From Corynebacterium kroppenstedtii (lineage in GTDB: Bacteria; Actinomycetota; Actinomycetes; Mycobacteriales; Mycobacteriaceae): a stretch of 64,000 bases of DNA. The notes under the pieces are model-generated. The model worked only from the letters and a program-made list of their open reading frames with translations, was not told the DNA's origin and searched no databases. The DNA lies in assembly GCF_016894245.1 (NCBI RefSeq), contig NZ_CP069792.1, positions 1,550,001 through 1,614,000 on the forward strand, read 5' to 3'. Position 1 is the stretch's first letter. Every line of letters begins with the position of its first letter. A program made the translations under genes and the position numbers. This document shows positions 1 to 11,423 of this stretch, piece after piece.

Positions 1-349
1 GAGCCTCGTGAACGAGCATTGTGCCCGTTGAATCGAAGGGCGCCTCTAATTCCTGCGAGCCAAGAACACGTTGCCCGACATGGGTGACGACGCCACTCGT
101 GGGTTTGCGTCGGCCAGAGAGAACCCACATTAACGCCGATTTACCAGCACCGTTATCGCCGACCAGCCCGAGAACGTCGCCCGCTGACAATGTCAGATCG
201 ACGTTGCGGAGAACCGGGACCCCCGAATAATCAAAACTGACTCCGTTGGCGATAAGTTGCGTCTGGGATAAATCAGTGGAGAGAGTCGTTGCTGTTAGTG
301 ATGCGGAAGAATCGCCTGATAGCGGGGCGGGGGGAGTATCGGTAGGCAT
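1..349 (-). CDS. ABC-F family ATPase, N-terminal part (cut by window edge)
   Basis: The reading frame starts at an ATG at 349 behind a strong GGAGGAAC ribosome site (351-358) and runs off the left edge. A Ser/Thr-rich tail of about 33 residues is followed by a typical ABC nucleotide-binding start, with the Walker A motif GDNGAGKS. The sequence after Walker A and the lack of any membrane segment fit the soluble duplicated ABC-F group (Uup/EttA type), which act on ribosomes. The second ATPase domain lies outside the window, so an ordinary transporter ATPase is not fully excluded. Confidence 0.75.
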   Translation of the reverse strand, partial: MPTDTPPAPLSGDSSASLTATTLSTDLSQTQLIANGVSFDYSGVPVLRNVDLTLSAGDVLGLVGDNGAGKSALMWVLSGRRKPTSGVVTHVGQRVLGSQELEAPFDSTGTMLVHEA

Positions 350-739
350 GGTTCCTCCAGGGGTAGTGTCGTCACCCTTATTTTACGCGCCGGGTCTGCG
401 GGTGACCGTTATTCTGTGGGGTATTGCTACTGGTGGTGCTCGCGTAACGGGCGACGTGGTTGCTTGCTTGACGTGGTTGCTTGCTTGAGGATGACGTGTC
501 CGCGCTAGTGAGCGTTTCGACCGTGAGTCGCATGTGAGTCGCTTGTAAATAACGACGTCGTAGAGTGCACTGCAGAGTGAACTACGGAAAGTGAACTATA
601 GAAGTGGATAATTTGCGGGAAGTTCGGGTTTGGTGAAACCGCGAACAGAATGTACTATGGCACCACACCGCGGAAAGAAGGTTCGTGGGCTTCGGAATGC
701 ATGTTAGTAGCATTTCGCTCAGCTGCCGTTTTTCGCAAT
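350..739. other. Intergenic region between ABC-F gene and tRNA-Gly
   Basis: No convincing gene. The stretch carries the promoter side of the divergent ABC-F gene, a 17-bp tandem duplication at 453-486, and short direct repeats of GTGAGTCGC (523-542) and GTGAACTA (578-600). Open frames here lack start signals and codon character. Confidence 0.5.
453..486. repeat. 17-bp tandem duplication
   Basis: Two perfect head-to-tail copies of GACGTGGTTGCTTGCTT, at 453-469 and 470-486, in non-coding DNA. It looks like replication slippage and no function is evident. Confidence 0.85.
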
Positions 740-811
740 GGGAATGTCGTATAGTGGCTAATACCTCAGCCTTCCAAGCTGAAGACGCGGGTTCGATTCC
801 CGTCATTCCCT
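740..811 (+). tRNA. tRNA-Gly (anticodon TCC)
   Basis: A cloverleaf can be folded by eye: acceptor GGGAATG (740-746) with CATTCCC (804-810), anticodon stem TCAGC/GCTGA around loop CTTCCAA (771-777) with anticodon TCC at 773-775, and a T-loop GGTTCGATTCC. No encoded CCA follows. A hairpin terminator lies about 40 bases downstream. Confidence 0.96.
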
Positions 812-1172
812 CCGTTGTATCGGAGACATTAGAAGTCCCGATGGCATGAACGCCCGGCCAGTTTTCCACAATCGTGGAGGACTAGCCGGGTTTCGTCATG
901 TAGCAATGCGGTTGCGTGATGCCCGCAGCGTCGTCTAGTCGTAGGGGCCGTCGTAAGGCAGAGAGCTGTTGTCATGGTGGAGTGGAGTGAACGACGTCGT
1001 TGCGCTCCATTGCCCATCGCCGTGGTGACCGTGTAGTATCAGCGAAAGCTCTTTCACCACGTATTTTGCGGTGGATAACGCTGAATAGTGGGGGTCATTG
1101 AAAGTGGCTAAAACGGTGCCCGTAGACTCTAGTTGTCTTCGGCGCACGTAGCCGGTGGACTTTCTTTCATAC
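812..1172. other. Spacer between the two tRNA genes
   Basis: Apart from the hairpin at 853-893, nothing gene-like was found. The promoter of tRNA-Pro should lie in the last 100 bases, but no clear -35/-10 pair was recognised. Confidence 0.45.
853..893 (+). terminator. Hairpin terminator after tRNA-Gly
   Basis: CCCGGC (853-858) pairs with GCCGGG (885-890), and the inner arms TTTTCCAC and GTGGAGGA extend the stem. A short TTT follows. The position just behind the tRNA fits transcription termination. Confidence 0.65.
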
Positions 1173-1249
1173 CGGGGTATGGCGCAGCTTGGTAGCGCAC
1201 TCGCTTTGGGAGCGAGGGGTCGTGGGTTCGAATCCCGCTACCCCGACCA
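1173..1249 (+). tRNA. tRNA-Pro (anticodon TGG)
   Basis: Acceptor CGGGGTA (1173-1179) pairs with TACCCCG (1239-1245). The anticodon stem CTCGC/GCGAG encloses TTTGGGA with TGG at 1207-1209. The T-arm reads GGGTTCGAATCCC and a CCA end is encoded (1247-1249). It sits directly before tig, a neighbourhood also seen in other corynebacteria. Confidence 0.97.
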
Positions 1250-1296
1250 GGAGTGGCCCGGCCGGTCAGACGCGAGGTTTGGCAGGCCGGGTCTCC
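1250..1296 (+). terminator. Possible hairpin terminator after tRNA-Pro
   Basis: CCCGGCC (1257-1263) and GGCCGGG (1285-1291) form a stem that can be lengthened by GGAG/CTCC. No T-run follows, so it may be a processing or weak termination hairpin. Confidence 0.4.
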
Positions 1297-1353
1297 ACAA
1301 ATAGAGAGAAATTGTTTTCCGAATAACCAACGACACCACAGGAGTGTGCATCC

Positions 1354-2841
1354 GTGAAGAGCTCCGTTGAGCAACAGAGCGCGACTCGCGTAAAGCTTAC
1401 TGTCGAAGTTCCTTTTGACGAGCTGCAGCCGGAGATCGACCAAGCCTATCGCTCGCTGGCGCAGCAGGTCACACTCCCTGGCTTCCGTAAAGGCAAGGTT
1501 CCTCCGCGTGTTCTTGAAGCTCGGCTCGGGCGTGGGGCGATCCTCGACCAAGCTATCAACAATATGCTGCCCAGCCGCTACAGCCAAGCCGTCGAAGAGC
1601 ACGACCTCAAGGTCCTCACGCAGCCGACCATCGACATCACCCGGTTGGAAGATAATGAGCTCGTTGAGTTCACCGCGGAGGCTGATGTCCGCCCGGAGAT
1701 TGACCTTCCCGATTTTTCCACAATCGCTGTCGAAGTTGATCCGCTCGTTGCAGACGATGCCGCTGTTGACGCTGAGCTGGATAACCTCCGTGCACGTTTC
1801 GGCACTTTGAAGGCAGTGGAGCGCCCAGTTCAGAAGGATGACTTCGTCTCCATCGATCTGTCCGCGACTGTGGGTGGCGAACCCGTTGACGAAGCCACGA
1901 CTGAAGGCCTTTCCCATCAGGTTGGCAACGGTGAGCTCATTGAGGGCTTGGACGACGCCCTGGAGGGCATGAAGGTTGATGAATCAAAGACCTTTACGTC
2001 GAATCTCGTTGCTGGTGACCACGAAGGCGAAGAGGCCGAGGTCACTGTCACTGTAAAGTCGCTCAAAGAACGTGAGCTTCCCGAAGCAGACGATGACTTC
2101 GCTCAGCTCGCCTCGGAATTCGACACCATCGGTGAGCTCCGTGAGTCCCTGGCAAAGCAGGTCGAGGAAAACAAGAAGGCTGAGCAGGCCTCGTCGATCC
2201 GGGACAAGGTTCTTGAGAAGGCTCTGGAAAAGACCGAGTTCGAGTTGCCTGAAGCCGTCGTCGAAGAGCAAGTTAAAGGACAACTTAACCAGCTTCTGCA
2301 GCAGTTCAATGGTGATGAGAAAGCCTTCGACCAGCTTCTCGCCGCACAGGGCAGCAGCCGCGAAGAGTTCGATCGCGACACTCGATCCAGCGCCGAAGAG
2401 GCCGTGCGGACTCAGTTGTTCCTCGACACCCTTGCTGACGAGCTCCAGCCAGAAGTGAGCCAGCAGGAATTTACCGAGCACATCATGTTCACCGCCCAGC
2501 GGTACGGCATGGAACCGCAGCAGTTCATGCAGGCTATTCAGGCGTCGGACCAGATCGGTGCCCTTTACGCCGATGTTCGTCGTGGCAAGGCTTTGGCTGA
2601 ATCCATTTGCACGGTCTCAGTCAAGGACACAGATGGCAACGAGATCGACCCGAAAGAATACTTCGGTGAAGAAGAAAACACCGATGAGACTTCTACCGGG
2701 TCCGCCGATGTTGATGCTTCTGAAAACAGCGAAGCAACGCCGTCGGGTACCGAGACTGAAGAGCCAGCTGAATTCGATCAAGCGGCGGAAGCTCCCGTGG
2801 CAACCCCCACCGATGACGAGTCAGAGGACACTGAAAAATAA
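1354..2841 (+). CDS. tig: Trigger factor, ribosome-bound chaperone and prolyl isomerase
   Basis: Trigger factor docks at the ribosome exit tunnel, shields nascent chains and has peptidyl-prolyl isomerase activity. The N-terminal ribosome-binding domain carries the signature GFRKGKVPPRVLEARLG (about residues 44-60). An FKBP-like domain follows at roughly 155-240, then the helical C-terminal chaperone arms. The last 60 or so residues are an acidic, Glu/Asp/Thr-rich tail, usual in corynebacterial versions. The start is GTG with GGAG 10 bases upstream. It stands just ahead of the clpP1P2 operon, so folding and degradation genes are neighbours, and it has its own terminator. Confidence 0.97.
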   Translation: MKSSVEQQSATRVKLTVEVPFDELQPEIDQAYRSLAQQVTLPGFRKGKVPPRVLEARLGRGAILDQAINNMLPSRYSQAVEEHDLKVLTQPTIDITRLEDNELVEFTAEADVRPEIDLPDFSTIAVEVDPLVADDAAVDAELDNLRARFGTLKAVERPVQKDDFVSIDLSATVGGEPVDEATTEGLSHQVGNGELIEGLDDALEGMKVDESKTFTSNLVAGDHEGEEAEVTVTVKSLKERELPEADDDFAQLASEFDTIGELRESLAKQVEENKKAEQASSIRDKVLEKALEKTEFELPEAVVEEQVKGQLNQLLQQFNGDEKAFDQLLAAQGSSREEFDRDTRSSAEEAVRTQLFLDTLADELQPEVSQQEFTEHIMFTAQRYGMEPQQFMQAIQASDQIGALYADVRRGKALAESICTVSVKDTDGNEIDPKEYFGEEENTDETSTGSADVDASENSEATPSGTETEEPAEFDQAAEAPVATPTDDESEDTEK

Positions 2842-2869
2842 ACCGCTGACTAGCGGATAATTTCGACAC

Positions 2870-2904
2870 TGCCCCCACGCCCCGAATGGTGTGGGGGCAT
2901 CGTC
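2870..2904 (+). terminator. Terminator of tig
   Basis: A perfect 9-bp stem TGCCCCCAC (2870-2878) / GTGGGGGCA (2891-2899) is followed by a T-containing tract, about 30 bases behind the tig stop codon. Confidence 0.7.
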
Positions 2905-2916
2905 ATCTCATACCGA

Positions 2917-2934
2917 CGCACGCTAACAGCGAAC
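2917..2934 (+). promoter_or_regulatory. ClgR-type activator box upstream of clpP1
   Basis: CGCTAACAGCG at 2921-2931 followed by AAC matches the core of the ClgR site reported for actinobacteria (CGCYNANRGCG then WWS); one outer base differs. ClgR activates clp protease genes in corynebacteria. A possible -10 hexamer TAGTCT lies at 2972-2977, so the box is placed for upstream activation. Confidence 0.65.
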
Positions 2935-3015
2935 AGAGCACAAAAGGCGAGCTACTCTTGACCGAATTAGCTAGTCTGGGGTGCACCCAAAAACATTGGA
3001 AAGTGAGAGTACATA

Positions 3016-3654
3016 ATGAACTTTTCCTCAAATGACACTGGAGTTAGTACTCAGAAGGAATATTCTGCCCCCACCATGGACAATGGGACAGCAGGATTGA
3101 ACCTTAACGATTCCGTCTTTGAGCGATTGCTCCGGGAACGCATTATCTTCCTCGGCACCGAGGTTAATGACGACATCGCCAATCGGCTGTGTGCACAGAT
3201 CCTCTTGCTCTCTGCCGAGGATCCGACGCGCGACATTTCCTTGTATATCAACTCGCCCGGTGGCTCTGTGACCGCAGGAATGGCTATTTATGACACCATG
3301 ACGTACGCACCGTGTGACATCGCCACGTACGGGATGGGCCTGGCTGCATCAATGGGTCAGTTCCTCCTCACAGCGGGGACGAAGGGCAAACGCTACGCTT
3401 TGCCTCACGCTCGCATCTTGATGCACCAGCCGTCGGCAGGTGTAGGCGGAACGGCAGCTGATATAGCCATTCAGGCAGAACAATTCGCTCGCACCAAGCG
3501 CGATTTGGCCGAACTCAACGCGCAGCACACCGGCCAATCTTTGGAGCGAATTCAAAAGGACTCCGACCGTGACCGCTGGTTCGATGCCCAGGAAGCCTTA
3601 GAGTACGGCTTTGTCGACCACGTGATTACATCCGCGAAGGAGGAGACAGAGTAG
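3016..3654 (+). CDS. clpP1: ATP-dependent Clp protease proteolytic subunit ClpP1
   Basis: A serine peptidase of the Clp barrel, fed by ClpX or ClpC with unfolded substrates in the cytosol. The catalytic triad can be placed as Ser112 (LAASMGQ), His137 (LMHQP) and Asp186, with the spacing of the family. The first 30 residues are a variable leader, probably removed on maturation. The 212-residue length is normal. Its stop codon shares one base with the clpP2 start, so the two subunits are co-translated and, as in other actinobacteria, probably form a mixed ClpP1P2 barrel. A ClgR-type box lies about 80 bases upstream. Confidence 0.96.
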   Translation: MNFSSNDTGVSTQKEYSAPTMDNGTAGLNLNDSVFERLLRERIIFLGTEVNDDIANRLCAQILLLSAEDPTRDISLYINSPGGSVTAGMAIYDTMTYAPCDIATYGMGLAASMGQFLLTAGTKGKRYALPHARILMHQPSAGVGGTAADIAIQAEQFARTKRDLAELNAQHTGQSLERIQKDSDRDRWFDAQEALEYGFVDHVITSAKEETE

Positions 3655-4340
3655 TGGCCACGAACCCTAGCGATGAACTCAACCAGTATTCTTCTTCTCA
3701 ACTGAACGGGGTTTCCCACATGCAGATGCCAGAAAGCCGCTACATTCTCCCATCATTTGTCGAGCACAGCTCGTTTGGGGCTAAAGAATCCAATCCGTAT
3801 AACAAGCTTTTTGAAGAACGCATCATCTTCCTCGGTACTCAGGTCGACGACGCCTCCGCTAACGACATCATGGCTCAGTTATTGGTTCTCGAGGGCCTAG
3901 ATCCGGACCGCGATATCACGATGTACATCAACTCGCCCGGCGGATCGTTCACGTCGCTCATGGCCATTTACGACACCATGCAGTATGTCCGTCCCGACGT
4001 AGTCACTGTCTGCTTGGGGCAAGCTGCGTCGGCAGCCGCCGTCTTGTTGGCAGCCGGCACTCCGGGTAAGCGTGCTGCGTTGCCGAACGCGCGCGTTCTT
4101 ATTCACCAGCCAGCTACGCAAGGTACGCAAGGTCAGGTTTCTGACCTCGAAATTCAGGCCGCAGAGATTGAGCGTATGCGGACCTTGATGGAGACCACCT
4201 TGGCTCGTCATACTGGCGTATCAGCGGAGCAGATCCGTATCGATACCGACCGCGACAAGATCCTCACGGCAGAAGGTGCGAAGGAATACGGAATTATCGA
4301 TCAAGTATTTGATTACCGGAAGGCCTCTGCACAGAAGTAG
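3654..4340 (+). CDS. clpP2: ATP-dependent Clp protease proteolytic subunit ClpP2
   Basis: The second barrel-forming Clp peptidase. The triad is Ser126 (GQAASAAAV), His151 (VLIHQP) and Asp201. The start is a GTG overlapping the last base of clpP1; an internal Met at residue 23 or 25 is a possible alternative start. The N-terminal 40 residues are longer than in E. coli ClpP and probably a propeptide. In actinobacteria ClpP2 is the ring to which the ATPases dock (family knowledge). It is co-transcribed with clpP1, while clpX has its own promoter downstream. Confidence 0.96.
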   Translation: MATNPSDELNQYSSSQLNGVSHMQMPESRYILPSFVEHSSFGAKESNPYNKLFEERIIFLGTQVDDASANDIMAQLLVLEGLDPDRDITMYINSPGGSFTSLMAIYDTMQYVRPDVVTVCLGQAASAAAVLLAAGTPGKRAALPNARVLIHQPATQGTQGQVSDLEIQAAEIERMRTLMETTLARHTGVSAEQIRIDTDRDKILTAEGAKEYGIIDQVFDYRKASAQK

Positions 4341-4400
4341 GGGGGAATACCTACGCCACCAGGGCCGATGAACCGGAAGTGCCGGTTTGCTGCCCAGTTT

Positions 4401-4406
4401 TATAAT
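4401..4406 (+). promoter_or_regulatory. -10 box of a clpX promoter
   Basis: A perfect TATAAT lies 61 bases behind clpP2 and about 125 bases before clpX. No good -35 hexamer was seen. A transcript from here would carry the hairpin at 4419-4466 in its leader. Confidence 0.55.
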
Positions 4407-4418
4407 GAGATGGCGCTG

Positions 4419-4466
4419 AGCCCAGAATGAGCACGGAATCGACGAGTTTCGCTGCTATTCTGGGCT
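4419..4466 (+). repeat. 10-bp inverted repeat in the clpX leader
   Basis: AGCCCAGAAT (4419-4428) and ATTCTGGGCT (4457-4466) are perfectly complementary with a 28-base loop. A weak T-tract follows. It may end clpP1P2 transcripts or act as an attenuator for clpX. Confidence 0.6.
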
Positions 4467-4532
4467 TTGGTCTCGGATAGACAACCATTAACGGTTGTAC
4501 GCCTACGAAGTCGTTAGGGGTCAAGGTAATTT

Positions 4533-5801
4533 ATGGCACGTATGCAGGAAAGCGCCGATGTCCTGAAGTGCTCTTTTTGCGGAAAGAGCCAAAAACAGGT
4601 CCGCAAACTGATCGCGGGCCCAGGTGTGTACATCTGCGATGAATGCATTGACCTGTGCAATGAGATTATCGAAGAAGAATTTGATAATTCACCCGCACAG
4701 AAGACGGACAAGGCGCTACCGAAACCGTCTCAGATCGTCGACTTTCTCGGCGACTACGTCATCGGCCAGGACGACGCTAAGCGGACCCTAGCCGTGGCGG
4801 TCTACAACCACTACAAGCGTATTCAAGCCGATGAGAATGACCATCACAGGTCTGACGACGATATAGAAATCGCGAAGTCCAACATCCTCATGCTGGGCCC
4901 GACTGGCTCCGGCAAGACCTATCTGGCACAGACACTGGCCCGAATGCTTGATGTTCCCTTCGCCATGACCGACGCAACCAGCCTGACTGAGGCCGGCTAT
5001 GTCGGCGAAGACGTGGAGAACATCCTTCTGAAACTCCTCCAGGCTGCAGACTTTGATGTTGATCGTGCCCAGCGCGGAATTATTTACATCGACGAGGTCG
5101 ATAAGATTTCGCGTAAATCGGAAAACCCCTCGATCACGAGGGACGTGTCAGGCGAGGGCGTCCAGCAGGCATTGCTGAAAATTCTCGAAGGGACGGTGGC
5201 CTCGGTCCCGCCGCAGGGTGGCCGGAAGCATCCGAACCAAGAATTTATCCAGCTAGACACGAAGAACGTCTTGTTCATTGTTGCCGGGGCCTTTGCGGGT
5301 TTGGAGAAAGTCATTGGTGAGCGACGCGGAAAGCAGGGGCTTGGATTTGGCGCGAACGTGTCCTCCACAGAGGAAAACGAACTCGATGCGTTCTCTTACG
5401 TCCAGCCAGAAGACTTGGTGAAGTTCGGGCTAATTCCTGAGTTCATTGGACGCCTCCCGGTCGTCGCTACTGTGAATGATCTTGACCGTGAAGCACTAGT
5501 TCGTGTCCTGACCGAACCAAAGAACTCGCTGGTTAAGCAGTACAGCAGGTTGCTCGACATGGACGGCGTAACCCTGACCATGGAAGAGGGCGCGCTTAAC
5601 GCCATTGCCGACAAAGCCATTGAACGAGGTACAGGCGCCCGTGGTCTGAGGGCGATCCTCGAGGAGATCTTGGGGCCAGTTATGTTCGAGGTTCCCGACT
5701 CGGAAGACGTTTCTGAAGTGGTTATCTCAGAAGAATGCGTCACAGAAGGTGCTGAACCGAGGCTGATTTCCTCTACGGAAGCAGAGAGGGAGTCTGCCTA
5801 A
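4533..5801 (+). CDS. clpX: ATP-dependent Clp protease ATP-binding subunit ClpX
   Basis: The AAA+ unfoldase that recognises tagged substrates and threads them into ClpP. It has an N-terminal four-cysteine zinc-binding domain (Cys13/16 and Cys35/38), a Walker A GPTGSGKT at residues 122-129, Walker [10 protein letters not shown] near 185, and the C-terminal small domain with the sensor-2 [10 protein letters not shown]. The GLGFG stretch matches the ClpP-docking loop. The length of 422 is typical. The preceding TATAAT and hairpin suggest expression separate from clpP1P2. It converges with the TetR gene. Confidence 0.97.
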   Translation: MARMQESADVLKCSFCGKSQKQVRKLIAGPGVYICDECIDLCNEIIEEEFDNSPAQKTDKALPKPSQIVDFLGDYVIGQDDAKRTLAVAVYNHYKRIQADENDHHRSDDDIEIAKSNILMLGPTGSGKTYLAQTLARMLDVPFAMTDATSLTEAGYVGEDVENILLKLLQAADFDVDRAQRGIIYIDEVDKISRKSENPSITRDVSGEGVQQALLKILEGTVASVPPQGGRKHPNQEFIQLDTKNVLFIVAGAFAGLEKVIGERRGKQGLGFGANVSSTEENELDAFSYVQPEDLVKFGLIPEFIGRLPVVATVNDLDREALVRVLTEPKNSLVKQYSRLLDMDGVTLTMEEGALNAIADKAIERGTGARGLRAILEEILGPVMFEVPDSEDVSEVVISEECVTEGAEPRLISSTEAERESA

Positions 5802-5866
5802 GAGCCTGTCACCTCAAAGGCCGGCTACTTCACAAACGTGAATGGCTGCAGACGGTTCACGCGGAC

Positions 5867-6766
5867 TTAGTCGCGGTAAAACTCCGAGAACGGACCAAAT
5901 TGTTCGTCGAATCGATTCGTTTCATTAGGAGCCGGTGCATCACTGCCATCCAAGAGATCACCGTCACCATATAGTGGCGTATTCTCACGCTCACTGGCGC
6001 GAAGTTGCTCGGTTGTGACGGTGTAGGAATCTCCCTCGCGTGTGGCCATCGTCGTCGTTAATAGGCTGATCACAGTATCTTGAATCAGCGCATTAATGCC
6101 ATCGCGGTTGGTTTCGTCGCCGGTGGCTACGTCGTACATAGATCGAAATGTCGACTGGTTATACGCGGGAAACATCGCTAACGCGCAGATAATGAAGTAA
6201 ATATCGATCGCGGAAACTCCCGGCCGAAACGCACCGTGATCCTGGCCATTCATGAGTAGGCGTCCGATCTGTAGGACGGCGGGTGAACCAGAAAAGATGT
6301 GTACATCGGCGTCTTGGGGAAGAATCCCAAGCAGGTTTTCCATGGCTAGCATCCTCGCCGACCGTGGCTCAGCAAAGAACTTCCTCACAAGGATGTCAAT
6401 GAGCTGCCGGATCGCCTCAACCGGCACGTCACTGTCAGGAATAAGATCTTCTGCCTTGGGATGGAGGAGCGTTTCCGCATAGCGCAGACACTCCATGTAC
6501 AGGCCTTTTTTGTCGCCGTAATAGTAATGGATCATCCGTTTAGAGACACCGGACGCGCTCGCGATATTTTCAAGGCGAGCCTCGTTATAGCCGACGTTAG
6601 AAAAAACGGTCAGCGCGGCGTCGAGAATTTCCTCATGCTCAGGGGCTGAGGTCTCAGCGTCATTTGAGATAGGTTCGGTATCGATGGAAATGAGGTCGGG
6701 TGCTGAGGGGGAGTCGTTGTGTATAGGCGATGTTGACATACTCATTACTTCGAACGGGGTTGACAT
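5867..6766 (-). CDS. TetR/AcrR family transcriptional regulator
   Basis: A one-domain DNA-binding repressor with a ligand-sensing helical C-terminus. The helix-turn-helix lies at about residues 64-90 (IASASGVSKRMIHYYYGDKKGLY). The 45 residues before it are a disordered acidic leader, unusual for the family. The 299-residue total exceeds the usual 190-230 because of this leader and a polar tail after residue 245. Starts at Met8 or Met10 are also possible because no clear ribosome site marks Met1. It converges with clpX and is divergent from mdh across a 650-base gap. The target and ligand are not evident. Confidence 0.85.
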   Translation of the reverse strand: MSTPFEVMSMSTSPIHNDSPSAPDLISIDTEPISNDAETSAPEHEEILDAALTVFSNVGYNEARLENIASASGVSKRMIHYYYGDKKGLYMECLRYAETLLHPKAEDLIPDSDVPVEAIRQLIDILVRKFFAEPRSARMLAMENLLGILPQDADVHIFSGSPAVLQIGRLLMNGQDHGAFRPGVSAIDIYFIICALAMFPAYNQSTFRSMYDVATGDETNRDGINALIQDTVISLLTTTMATREGDSYTVTTEQLRASERENTPLYGDGDLLDGSDAPAPNETNRFDEQFGPFSEFYRD

Positions 6767-8415
<1,649 letters not shown>

Positions 8416-8473
8416 CCTTGGCAACCCTCGACGGCTCATAATCGGTTGTTAGGCCGTTGATGAACGGTTGATA

Positions 8474-8512
8474 AAGGCCCGGCTCTCCCTGGTGGAAGAG
8501 CCGGGCCTTATG
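8474..8512 (+). terminator. Terminator of mdh
   Basis: A 13-bp perfect stem AAGGCCCGGCTCT (8474-8486) / AGAGCCGGGCCTT (8497-8509) with a 10-base loop, ending in a short T-rich tail. Confidence 0.88.
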
Positions 8513-8552
8513 CTGTCGTTGCCCCGAAACGGCATATGTCCTCGGCCCGTTT

Positions 8553-8558
8553 TAGAAT
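8553..8558 (+). promoter_or_regulatory. -10 box next to the valS start
   Basis: TAGAAT lies 7 bases before the ATG at 8566. No ribosome site is seen before any candidate valS start, so a leaderless transcript beginning at 8566 is plausible. The -35 is weak. Confidence 0.4.
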
Positions 8559-8565
8559 GAACCTC

Positions 8566-11337
8566 ATGAATTCAGCCCGTCACACGCCGCAAGGCTCCTC
8601 GTCATCATCGAAATCCTCTACGACGAACCGCGCAGACCTCTTACCTAAGCAGTGGAATCCCGCGGATGTTGAGAAGAAACTTTATGAGAGCTGGCTAAAC
8701 AAGGGCTACTTCACGGCGGATGCGTCGTCATCGAAGCCGTCGTATTCCATTGTTTTACCGCCGCCGAATGTGACCGGGCAGTTGCACATGGGGCACGCAC
8801 TAGACCACACGATTATGGATGCCCTCGCTCGCCAGAAAAGGATGCTAGGGTATGAAGTCCTTTGGCTCCCGGGCATGGATCACGCGGGTATCGCCACCCA
8901 AACCAAGGTTGAAGCCCTTCTTAAGGAAACAGAAGGCAAAGATCGCTTCGATTACGGCCGTGAGGAATTCGTCGACAAGGTGTGGTCGTGGAAGAAAGAC
9001 TATGCCGAGAGAATCGGCAACCAGATGCGCGCGTTGGGGGATTCTCTGGACTGGTCGCGTGAGAGGTTTACCCTCGATGAGGGGCTCTCGCGTGCAGTTC
9101 AGACCATGTTCAAAAAGCTCTATGATCAGGGGTTAATTTACCGCGCGAACCGAATGGTGAATTGGTCTCCAAAGTTAGAAACGGCGATCTCGGATATCGA
9201 GGTCGTGTACTCCGACGATGAGGGTGAGCTCGTTTCTATCCGATACGGTTCACTTAACGACGACGAGCCACACGTCATCGTCGCCACGACCCGTGTTGAG
9301 ACGATGCTAGGTGACGTCGCGGTGGCCGTCCACCCCGACGATGATCGATACAAGGATCTCGTCGGTAAAGAGTTACCGCACCCCTTTATTGAAGGCCGCA
9401 TGATGAAGGTCATTGCCGACGATTATGTCGACCCGGAATTCGGCACAGGGGCTGTGAAAATCACACCGGCTCATGACCCCAACGACTTTGCGATGGGCCA
9501 GCGCCATAGCCTCGATATGCCTGTCGTGCTGGATAAGACGGCGCATATTGCGGACACAGGAACGCAATTCGATGGCATGGATCGGTACGAGGCGCGGAAG
9601 GCTATCACGGAGGCGCTGCGAGAACAGGGTCGAATTGTGAAGGAGATCCGCCCCTACGTCCACTCAGTGGGCCACTCCGAGCGAACCAAGGAGGCTATTG
9701 AGCCCCGCCTGTCCGAGCAATGGTGGGTTAAAGTCGAAGACCTTGCCAAGATGGCATCCGAAGCAGTGAGCAGCGGTGATACCGTCATTCACCCGGAAAG
9801 CCAGACACCCCGCTGGTTCGATTGGGTCGACAACATGCACGATTGGTGCATTTCTCGGCAGTTGTGGTGGGGGCATCGGATTCCGATTTGGTATGGGCCC
9901 GAGGGGGAAGTCGTCTGTTGCGGCCCCGATGATGAACCACCATCAGGCGAGGGCTGGCATCAGGATCCCGATGTGTTGGATACCTGGTTTTCCTCTGGTC
10001 TGTGGCCATTCTCGACGATGGGCTGGCCGGATCACACCGAGGACCTGGACAAATTCTATCCGACGTCCGTGCTGGTCACAGGATATGACATCCTGTTTTT
10101 CTGGGTAGCCCGAATGATGATGTTCGCCACCTATGCCGACACCCTCAAGGATTCAACCCTTCGTAAGGGCCAGGGAGCGACAGCGAAGGATGGCCGTCCC
10201 CAGGTACCGTTTACCGATATTTTTCTACATGGTCTTGTGCGCGATGAGCAAGGCCGAAAAATGTCGAAATCGTTGGGTAATGGTATCGATCCTATGGACT
10301 GGGTGCGGGATTATGGCGCCGACGCCTTGCGCTTCACGCTGGCCCGTGGGGCAAATCCGGGAACAGACCTGCCACTCGGCAACGACGCCGCGCAGTCCTC
10401 ACGTAACTTCGCGACGAAGCTCTTTAACGCAACCCGGTTTGCGCTGATGAATGGCGCGCAGGTTGGTCCGTTGCCAGATCGCTCATCCCTCACGGATGCT
10501 GACCGGTGGATTCTGGATCGGTTGGAGGCGACCCGCCAGTACGTTGATAAGTCCCTGGAAAAGTACGAATTCGCGAAGGCGAGCGAGGCCCTGTACCACT
10601 TTACGTGGGATGAGTTCTGCGACTGGTACTTGGAAATCGCGAAAACACAGATCCCTCGCGACCCTGATGACAATGACACAACCGGACAAGCCACACAATG
10701 CGTTATCGGCCGAGTGCTGGACACCATTCTCCGCCTACTGCACCCGACGATGCCCTATGTGACGGAAACCCTGTGGACCGCGCTCACCGATGGAGTAGAC
10801 GGACAGAAAGAATCTCTGGTTGTTTCTGCCTGGCCCGATGCGTCGATGACAACAAACGGTGCCGACGTAGACCCTGTTGCTCAACGTCGTGTGGAAGACC
10901 TCATCAAATTGGTGACGGAAATCCGCCGTTTCCGTTCTGACCAGGGCGTAAAACCATCACAGCGGGTACCAGCGCGCGTTGATTGTTCCGCGGCAGATCT
11001 CCAGGCGCAAGAACCTGCCATCCGTAATTTGGCCCGTATCGACGAACCCTCGGAGGGATTCTCTGCAACGGCTTCCATTGAACTGCGCTTATCGCAAACC
11101 ACGATTACTGTCGAACTGGATACGTCCGACACCGTCGATAAGGACGCTGAGCGCAAGCGGATGGAGAAAGACCTCAAAGCGGCGAACAAAGAACTGGAGA
11201 CCACCGGTAAGAAGCTAGCCAACGAGAACTTCCTCACGAAAGCGCCGGACGCCGTGGTGAACAAGATCCGTGAACGTCGAGCGATTGCCGAGGAAGAGGT
11301 TGCCCGGATTTCAGCTCGGTTGGCAGACCTCGGATAA
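8566..11337 (+). CDS. valS: Valyl-tRNA synthetase
   Basis: Charges tRNA-Val in the cytosol and edits mischarged threonine. The class I signatures are HMGHALDH (HIGH type) near residue 70 and KMSKSLGN (KMSKS) near 565, with the CP1 editing insert between them. The C-terminus is the coiled-coil tRNA-binding arm ([20 protein letters not shown]). A low-complexity Ser/Thr-rich leader of about 25 residues precedes the catalytic core. In-frame ATGs also exist at 8536 and 8557. I chose 8566 because a -10 box ends 7 bases before it. folC follows 86 bases downstream. Confidence 0.95.
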   Translation: MNSARHTPQGSSSSSKSSTTNRADLLPKQWNPADVEKKLYESWLNKGYFTADASSSKPSYSIVLPPPNVTGQLHMGHALDHTIMDALARQKRMLGYEVLWLPGMDHAGIATQTKVEALLKETEGKDRFDYGREEFVDKVWSWKKDYAERIGNQMRALGDSLDWSRERFTLDEGLSRAVQTMFKKLYDQGLIYRANRMVNWSPKLETAISDIEVVYSDDEGELVSIRYGSLNDDEPHVIVATTRVETMLGDVAVAVHPDDDRYKDLVGKELPHPFIEGRMMKVIADDYVDPEFGTGAVKITPAHDPNDFAMGQRHSLDMPVVLDKTAHIADTGTQFDGMDRYEARKAITEALREQGRIVKEIRPYVHSVGHSERTKEAIEPRLSEQWWVKVEDLAKMASEAVSSGDTVIHPESQTPRWFDWVDNMHDWCISRQLWWGHRIPIWYGPEGEVVCCGPDDEPPSGEGWHQDPDVLDTWFSSGLWPFSTMGWPDHTEDLDKFYPTSVLVTGYDILFFWVARMMMFATYADTLKDSTLRKGQGATAKDGRPQVPFTDIFLHGLVRDEQGRKMSKSLGNGIDPMDWVRDYGADALRFTLARGANPGTDLPLGNDAAQSSRNFATKLFNATRFALMNGAQVGPLPDRSSLTDADRWILDRLEATRQYVDKSLEKYEFAKASEALYHFTWDEFCDWYLEIAKTQIPRDPDDNDTTGQATQCVIGRVLDTILRLLHPTMPYVTETLWTALTDGVDGQKESLVVSAWPDASMTTNGADVDPVAQRRVEDLIKLVTEIRRFRSDQGVKPSQRVPARVDCSAADLQAQEPAIRNLARIDEPSEGFSATASIELRLSQTTITVELDTSDTVDKDAERKRMEKDLKAANKELETTGKKLANENFLTKAPDAVVNKIRERRAIAEEEVARISARLADLG

Positions 11338-11423
11338 GCCCCTGAGGAATAAGCCCCAGAGAATGTGTACACATTGCGTACGAACGGTATACAACGACGC
11401 GGGATACAAGAAAGAAGGTATGA

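Noticed and set aside
582..1147. Minus-strand open frames around the tRNA-Gly gene
   Set aside because: They cross a tRNA and a terminator and lack start signals and protein-like composition.
1129..1917. Long minus-strand open frame over tRNA-Pro and tig
   Set aside because: It is a shadow of tig, covers a tRNA, and has no start signals.
6740..6760. Second LexA-like site near the tetR start (TTCGAACGGGGTTGA)
   Set aside because: The right half-site is wrong (TTGA rather than GTTC at the required spacing).
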